Shown here: piece by piece, positions 60,398 to 64,000 of the stretch
Layout of the letters: every line of letters starts with the position of its first letter
How positions within the stretch are numbered: the first letter of the stretch is position 1
Origin: an uncultured Exiguobacterium sp.
GTDB lineage: Bacteria; Bacillota; Bacilli; Exiguobacteriales; Exiguobacteriaceae
NCBI GenBank assembly: GCA_913775715.1
Contig: CAJYMC010000005.1
Span: 124,001 to 188,000, forward strand
Reading direction: 5' to 3'
Length of the DNA stretch: 64,000 nucleotides
Translations under genes and position numbers: made by a program
Notes under the pieces: generated by a model
Told to the model about the DNA's origin: nothing
Databases searched by the model: none
The model's input: only the letters and a program-made list of their open reading frames with translations

Positions 60398-60747
60398 AAA
60401 TAAAAATCCTCCCTCGAGATGATATGAGGTCAACCAGCGATCGGTAACCTCTTCTTCTACTATAAATGCTTAACGGACGATCGTGTCATGAACCTTTTGT
60501 AAAATGCGTAAATTCTTAGGTCCGACGACAATACAACTCCTGCAAGTCGTTTGTTTTTCTTCTCCTAAAAGAAGACTAGTTAAATGATTGCGCTTACATT
60601 ATATCTTGTTCATCCTCCAAAAGAAACGTAAATTATAACGGATCATAGGAAATTGTCCTCATTTTGAGAGAATCGCATAGTAAACATTTTCAAAAAAATG
60701 TATAATTTATTATATGAAAGACATGTGATGAGGAGGCGGGAGTACGA
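60398..60747. other. Divergent promoter region of the nucleotidase and a small membrane protein
   Basis: About 350 bases without a gene other than the small ORF that begins at its right end. It contains the nucleotidase leader of about 190 bases, the cre/-10 at 60585-60603, and TATAAT at 60701-60706 for the small ORF. Nothing else seen. Confidence 0.5.
60585..60603 (-). promoter_or_regulatory. Putative -10 and cre-like site of the nucleotidase gene
   Basis: Minus strand TATAAT (60603-60598) followed by TGTAAGCGCAATCA (60598-60585), one mismatch to the cre consensus TGWAANCGNTNWCA. The -35 is weak (TTTCTT). The arrangement suggests CcpA repression just downstream of the start of transcription. 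Confidence 0.5.
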
Positions 60748-60870
60748 ATGGATGAAAAGATACGTAGGAGTCTACTCGTAGGCATACTTTGTATAATGGG
60801 AATTTTGATTATATGGGGGCTCGCCTCTCCACCGACAACGATTGAATTTCCTAACTTTACACATACCTAA
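60748..60870 (+). CDS. 40-residue small membrane protein
   Basis: Short ORF with GAGGAGG (60730-60736) about 11 bases before the ATG, TATAAT upstream and a strong terminator directly after. The peptide has one membrane helix (SLLVGILCIMGILIIWGLA) and a short polar tail (PTTIEFPNFTHT). It is a complete small transcription unit. Function unknown. Confidence 0.6.
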   Translation: MDEKIRRSLLVGILCIMGILIIWGLASPPTTIEFPNFTHT

Positions 60871-60881
60871 TCCTGTGAATG

Positions 60882-60913
60882 AATCGACAAGGAGTCCTTG
60901 TCGATTTTTTTGT
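60882..60913 (+). terminator. Terminator of the 40-residue protein gene
   Basis: Perfect 12-bp stem AATCGACAAGGA / TCCTTGTCGATT followed by TTTTT. Confidence 0.9.
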
Positions 60914-61039
60914 TTCAATGGGAAAGCTACAGTTTGGTGTCGGTTCATGCTATACATTGACACGCTTTTTACGGATGGCTAGAATTGATTAAGTGTACTT
61001 CATGTATACACGACCGAAGGAAGAGTAAGGAGGGGATGG

Positions 61040-61162
61040 GTGACTAGACATGATTCATCATGTCGACCGGTGGAATGTTCGTTTGAGGAATCGCGGACAG
61101 GATCCGTTTTTTTATTTGAATTTGATACAGAATTCATTGAATTACAAATACATGCTCCATGA
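61040..61162 (+). CDS. Possible 40-residue leader ORF before tagG
   Basis: GTG start at 61040 with AAGGAGG (61027-61033) 6 bases upstream; 40 codons ending 21 bases before the tagG ATG. The peptide is polar with Cys and Glu and has no recognised features. A hairpin GACATGA-TTCA-TCATGTC lies over its start (about 61046-61063). It may be a leader peptide, or the ribosome site may be fortuitous. Confidence 0.25.
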   Translation: MTRHDSSCRPVECSFEESRTGSVFLFEFDTEFIELQIHAP

Positions 61163-61183
61163 AATCGGAAGGAACTTACACTT

Positions 61184-61993
61184 ATGTTGAAAGAAATGAA
61201 AAGTATCATCCGGGAACAGGTTGAAAATTTTCCTTTAATTCGCCGGCTCGCGCGATATGAAATTAAATCCGCGCATGCAGAACAACGTCTTGGTCTTTTA
61301 TGGGAGCTCCTCAATCCAGGACTCCAGATTTTCATCTACTGGTTCGTCTTCGGTGTCGGTCTTCGCGGAAATAAGGATGTTGACGGAAATATTCCGTTCA
61401 TCGTCTGGCTGCTCTGTGGGATCGTCGTCTGGTTCTTCATTAATGATGCGTTGCTACGTGGATCTAATTCGATTAACAGTCGACTTGCGATGGTAACGAA
61501 GATGCGTTTTCCGATGAGTGCGATTCCGTCGTACGTCATCTTGTCACGCATGTATCAACATTTTGCGATGCTATTGATCGTATTCGTCGTCATCGTTGCA
61601 AACGGGATCCCACTGACGTGGAAATTGCTACAGTTGCCTTATTACATGGTAGCGACATACATTTTCGTCTACGCGTTCTCGCTCTGTTTTTCAACGCTCA
61701 TCACACTCGTTAAGGATATTCAGCTCTTCTTACAATCCATGATGCGGATGCTTTTTTATATGACACCGATTCTTTGGAATATCGAGCGATTCCCGGACGC
61801 CCTGCATGGTGTCCTTCGCCTGAATCCGGTCTACTATCTCGTTGAGGGCTACCGTGCAAGCTTGCTCGGAGGACATTGGGTCTGGCAGGAATGGCCGACC
61901 GGACTGTACTTCTGGAGTGTGACGCTCCTCTTGTTCACAGCGGGAACATTCCTGCATATCAAGTTCCGTAAATCATTCACTGAGCTCGTCTAA
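61184..61993 (+). CDS. tagG: Teichoic acid ABC exporter, permease TagG
   Basis: 269 residues, six membrane helices of ABC-2 type. RYEIKSAHAEQRLGLLWELLNPGLQIFIYW-like start (seen as RYEIKSAHAEQRLGLLWELL) and RLNPVYYLVEGYRASLLGG near the end are characteristic of TagG and related O-antigen/teichoic acid exporters. GGAAGGA before the ATG. With TagH it moves undecaprenyl-linked wall teichoic acid to the outside. Confidence 0.92.
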   Translation: MLKEMKSIIREQVENFPLIRRLARYEIKSAHAEQRLGLLWELLNPGLQIFIYWFVFGVGLRGNKDVDGNIPFIVWLLCGIVVWFFINDALLRGSNSINSRLAMVTKMRFPMSAIPSYVILSRMYQHFAMLLIVFVVIVANGIPLTWKLLQLPYYMVATYIFVYAFSLCFSTLITLVKDIQLFLQSMMRMLFYMTPILWNIERFPDALHGVLRLNPVYYLVEGYRASLLGGHWVWQEWPTGLYFWSVTLLLFTAGTFLHIKFRKSFTELV

Positions 61994-62008
61994 GGGAAGG
62001 AAATCGCC

Positions 62009-62962
62009 ATGTCTATGATTAAACTCGACCATGTCACGAAACGTTTTGACATGGTCACGACTACGAAAGAAAAATTCAAACTCTTGTTCAAGAGTCAAAG
62101 TAAAAGTGTCAAAACATTTACGGCGCTGCGGGATATCTCGCTTGAAATCGGATCTGGTGAAGTTGTCGGGCTCGTCGGAATCAATGGATCCGGTAAGTCG
62201 ACATTATCGAACTTGATTTCAGGCATCATCTATGCGAATGAAGGAGACGTCGCAATTAACGGAGAGGTCGCGATCATCGCGGTTTCTCAAGGATTGAAGA
62301 ACGTTCTGACAGGACGAGAGAACATTCGTCTAAAATGTCTCATGTTAGGAATGGATGATGCAGAAATCGAGCGCCGGATGCCTGGAATCATTGATTTTGC
62401 AGATATCGGTGATTTCATCGATCAACCAATCAAAAAATATTCGAGCGGGATGAAATCTCGACTCGGATTCGCGATCGCGGTCAACGTCGATGCGGATATC
62501 CTCATCGTCGATGAAGCGTTATCAGTCGGTGACCAAACCTTCTACAACCGTTGTATCGATAAGATGAACGAGTTCAAGGACGAAGGAAAGACGATTATCT
62601 TCGTCAGTCACTCGCTCTCGCAGATCAAAAGTTTCTGTGAGCGTGTCGTCTGGCTCGAATACGGTCAAGTCCGTTTGGATGGTAAGACGAAGGACGTTTT
62701 ACCAGAATATAAAAAGTTTCTTGCGGAATATAAAAAATGGTCGAAAGAAGAGCAACATCAATTCCGTCGTGATCGTTTAAAGGCACAGGCCGCGAATGCA
62801 CGATCCGGAAAACAAAACACGGATGCTGATGAAAACATCAAACATCCGGCATTGATCTTATCTGCGTTAGGAATTCTTGTTCTCGCAGCAGGGAGTTTAA
62901 TGGTCGTGGATGAAACGCCATCCTTGACGAATCTAAGCGATGCCATCTTGAATTTCTTTTGA
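62009..62962 (+). CDS. tagH: Teichoic acid ABC exporter, ATPase TagH
   Basis: 317 residues, 15 bases after tagG with AAGGGAAGGAAA as ribosome site. Walker A GINGSGKST, signature YSSGMKSRL, Walker B ILIVDEALS and the late His in FVSHSLSQ. After the ATPase (about 1-240) comes a Lys/Gln-rich linker and a membrane helix (LILSALGILVLAAGSLMV) with a short extracytoplasmic tail, as in Bacillus TagH but shorter. It powers TagG. Confidence 0.92.
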   Translation: MSMIKLDHVTKRFDMVTTTKEKFKLLFKSQSKSVKTFTALRDISLEIGSGEVVGLVGINGSGKSTLSNLISGIIYANEGDVAINGEVAIIAVSQGLKNVLTGRENIRLKCLMLGMDDAEIERRMPGIIDFADIGDFIDQPIKKYSSGMKSRLGFAIAVNVDADILIVDEALSVGDQTFYNRCIDKMNEFKDEGKTIIFVSHSLSQIKSFCERVVWLEYGQVRLDGKTKDVLPEYKKFLAEYKKWSKEEQHQFRRDRLKAQAANARSGKQNTDADENIKHPALILSALGILVLAAGSLMVVDETPSLTNLSDAILNFF

Positions 62963-63084
62963 TTTCTCGCCAGGTGCCGATTGGTATCTGGCTTTTTGTA
63001 TCATGTAAGTAGGAATTCGTAAGGGAAGTGAAGAAGGCTTAAGGTGAGCGGAAAAGAAGGAATAATTGAAACTCCAAAAAACTG

Positions 63085-63119
63085 TGATAAAAACGGAGTC
63101 AAGGACTCCGTTTTTATCA
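63085..63119. terminator. Bidirectional terminator between tagH and the LOG gene
   Basis: Perfect 16-bp stem TGATAAAAACGGAGTC / GACTCCGTTTTTATCA with AAG loop; its right end contains the stop codon of the minus-strand gene. Confidence 0.9.
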
Positions 63120-63698
63120 GGTTTGTGAACGATCCATATACGTTTTGACTTGTGGTGCTTCATACGTCGCGAAACGTTCCAACAGACGATCGGGATCAGA
63201 TTCGACGATGAGCATCGCACGATGTTCGGGAATCAAGAACCCTTGATGTTCCATCGTATCAAATAATGTAATCAAGGCGTCATAATACCCGTCGATATTG
63301 AGTACACCACACGGTTTGTCGTGCAGACCGAGCTGTGCCCACGTAAAGACTTCAAAAAACTCTTCCATCGTTCCAGGACCGCCAGGAAGGATGATGAATC
63401 CATCCGCAAGCTCTGACATCTTCGCTTTTCGTTCGTGCATCGATTGAACGAGATGCAGCTCAGTCAGACCAGGATGAGCGAGTTCTTTTTCTTGCAGAAA
63501 ATGAGGTAAGACACCGATTGCCTGACCTTTAGCAGCTAGCGCGGCGTCTGCGACAGCCCCCATCGTTCCAACGCGAGATCCACCGTACACGAGTCCGATG
63601 CCGTGGGTAGCGAGTGCTTGACCGAGTCGGCTGGCCGCCTCTCGAAAGATGGGGGTGGCACCATCTTTGGAACCACAAAATACAGCAAGTCTATTCAT
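63117..63698 (-). CDS. LOG-family nucleoside 5'-monophosphate phosphoribohydrolase
   Basis: 193 residues from ATG 63698 (GGAGG 8 bases upstream). Rossmann-type fold with LAVFCGSKDG, LVYGGSRVGTMGAVADAAL and the catalytic signature ILPGGPGTMEEFFEVFTW (PGGxGTxxE). Members (YvdD, plant LOG) cleave the ribose-5-phosphate from cytokinin or other purine nucleotides; the bacterial role is probably nucleotide salvage or housekeeping. Single gene, divergent from the small membrane protein. Confidence 0.9.
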   Translation of the reverse strand: MNRLAVFCGSKDGATPIFREAASRLGQALATHGIGLVYGGSRVGTMGAVADAALAAKGQAIGVLPHFLQEKELAHPGLTELHLVQSMHERKAKMSELADGFIILPGGPGTMEEFFEVFTWAQLGLHDKPCGVLNIDGYYDALITLFDTMEHQGFLIPEHRAMLIVESDPDRLLERFATYEAPQVKTYMDRSQT

Positions 63699-63776
63699 GA
63701 ACAAAACCTCCTTCGTTGCTTCCACCATAGCATATTCAATGACAAGGCGGCAGAGTAGACCAGAAAGGAGAGAGAC

Positions 63777-63950
63777 ATGCGACCACGTACGATCGTTTGG
63801 CTCGTCCTAATGATTGCAGCAATCAATTTAGGACTTGGGATTTGGATGCCGGATACGTCGACCCGTACGACGATTAGTTCGATATTACTAGGTGTGATTC
63901 TAATACTAGGAGTATTTTATGTCATTGCGTTGAGACAATCTTCTAAATAA
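63777..63950 (+). CDS. 57-residue small membrane protein
   Basis: Short ORF with AAAGGAGAG before the ATG. Two hydrophobic helices (TIVWLVLMIAAINLGLGIWM and TISSILLGVILILGVFYVIA) joined by a polar loop (DTSTRT), with a basic start and a polar end. It is closed by a perfect 18-bp terminator stem overlapping its stop codon. Function unknown. Confidence 0.7.
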   Translation: MRPRTIVWLVLMIAAINLGLGIWMPDTSTRTTISSILLGVILILGVFYVIALRQSSK

Positions 63951-63994
63951 AAATGCTAGTTCGACTCTAATGGGTTGAACTAGCATTTTTATTT
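63945..63994. terminator. Terminator of the 57-residue protein gene
   Basis: Perfect 18-bp stem (63945-63962 and 63977-63994) with A- and T-rich ends, usable from both sides. Confidence 0.9.
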
Positions 63995-64000
63995 AGAATT

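Overview
The window looks like chromosome of a low-GC Gram-positive bacterium of the Bacillales, most consistent with Exiguobacterium. It has strong AGGAGG-type ribosome sites, Bacillus-type TagGH, UhpT, GtaB and Ugd, a Gram-positive pel operon, sortase substrates and a large S-layer-like protein without SLH domains. The species call is inference from protein resemblance; no search was run. Starts were re-chosen by ribosome-binding site, so several genes are shorter than their maximal reading frames.

Layout. 0-8 kb: end of fabZ, a lipoprotein, a subtilase, an LPxAG wall-anchored protein, a small HTH regulator, UDP-glucose dehydrogenase and a PPC-domain secreted protein. 8-16.8 kb is accessory: a giant S-layer-like gene whose base composition changes part-way through, remnants of IS1182 and IS3 transposases, a lone HNH endonuclease with an N-terminal sensor-like domain, and small hydrophobic ORFs in AT-rich spacers. 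16.8-26 kb: an Asp/Gly-rich secreted protein and two very large paralogous secreted proteins built from 13 and 8 atrophied Ig-like repeats; both share an N-terminal module with the S-layer-like protein. 26-32.5 kb: small secreted proteins around a cassette of two convergent XerC/D-like recombinases and a sigma-like protein. Just upstream of the cassette are two dif-like sites in inverted orientation, a candidate DNA inversion switch.

32.5-43.2 kb: an MHYT-GGDEF-EAL phosphodiesterase; a hexose-phosphate sensing and uptake locus (response regulator, histidine kinase, accessory protein, binding protein, UhpT) with a perfect cre site and a direct-repeat operator; a TagE-like glycosyltransferase and gtaB. 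43.3-54.6 kb is a c-di-GMP/Pel region: a diguanylate cyclase, a PelA-hydrolase-like glycosidase under a c-di-GMP-I riboswitch, the divergent pelD-E-A(deacetylase)-F-G operon and galE. 54.7-64 kb: a CpsB-like protein missing most metal ligands, a fatty-acid desaturase, a degenerate M48-ankyrin fusion, a secreted 5'-nucleotidase, TagGH, a LOG-family hydrolase and small membrane proteins.

How it fits together: much of the window serves the cell surface. Ugd, GtaB and GalE make nucleotide sugars; TagE-like and TagGH proteins serve teichoic acid; the Pel proteins make and export a cationic galactosaminoglycan. c-di-GMP is made and degraded by local enzymes and sensed both by PelD (protein) and by the riboswitch (RNA). 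The strongest candidates for something undescribed are the recombinase pair with its inverted dif-like sites, and the separately encoded riboswitch-controlled Pel hydrolase.
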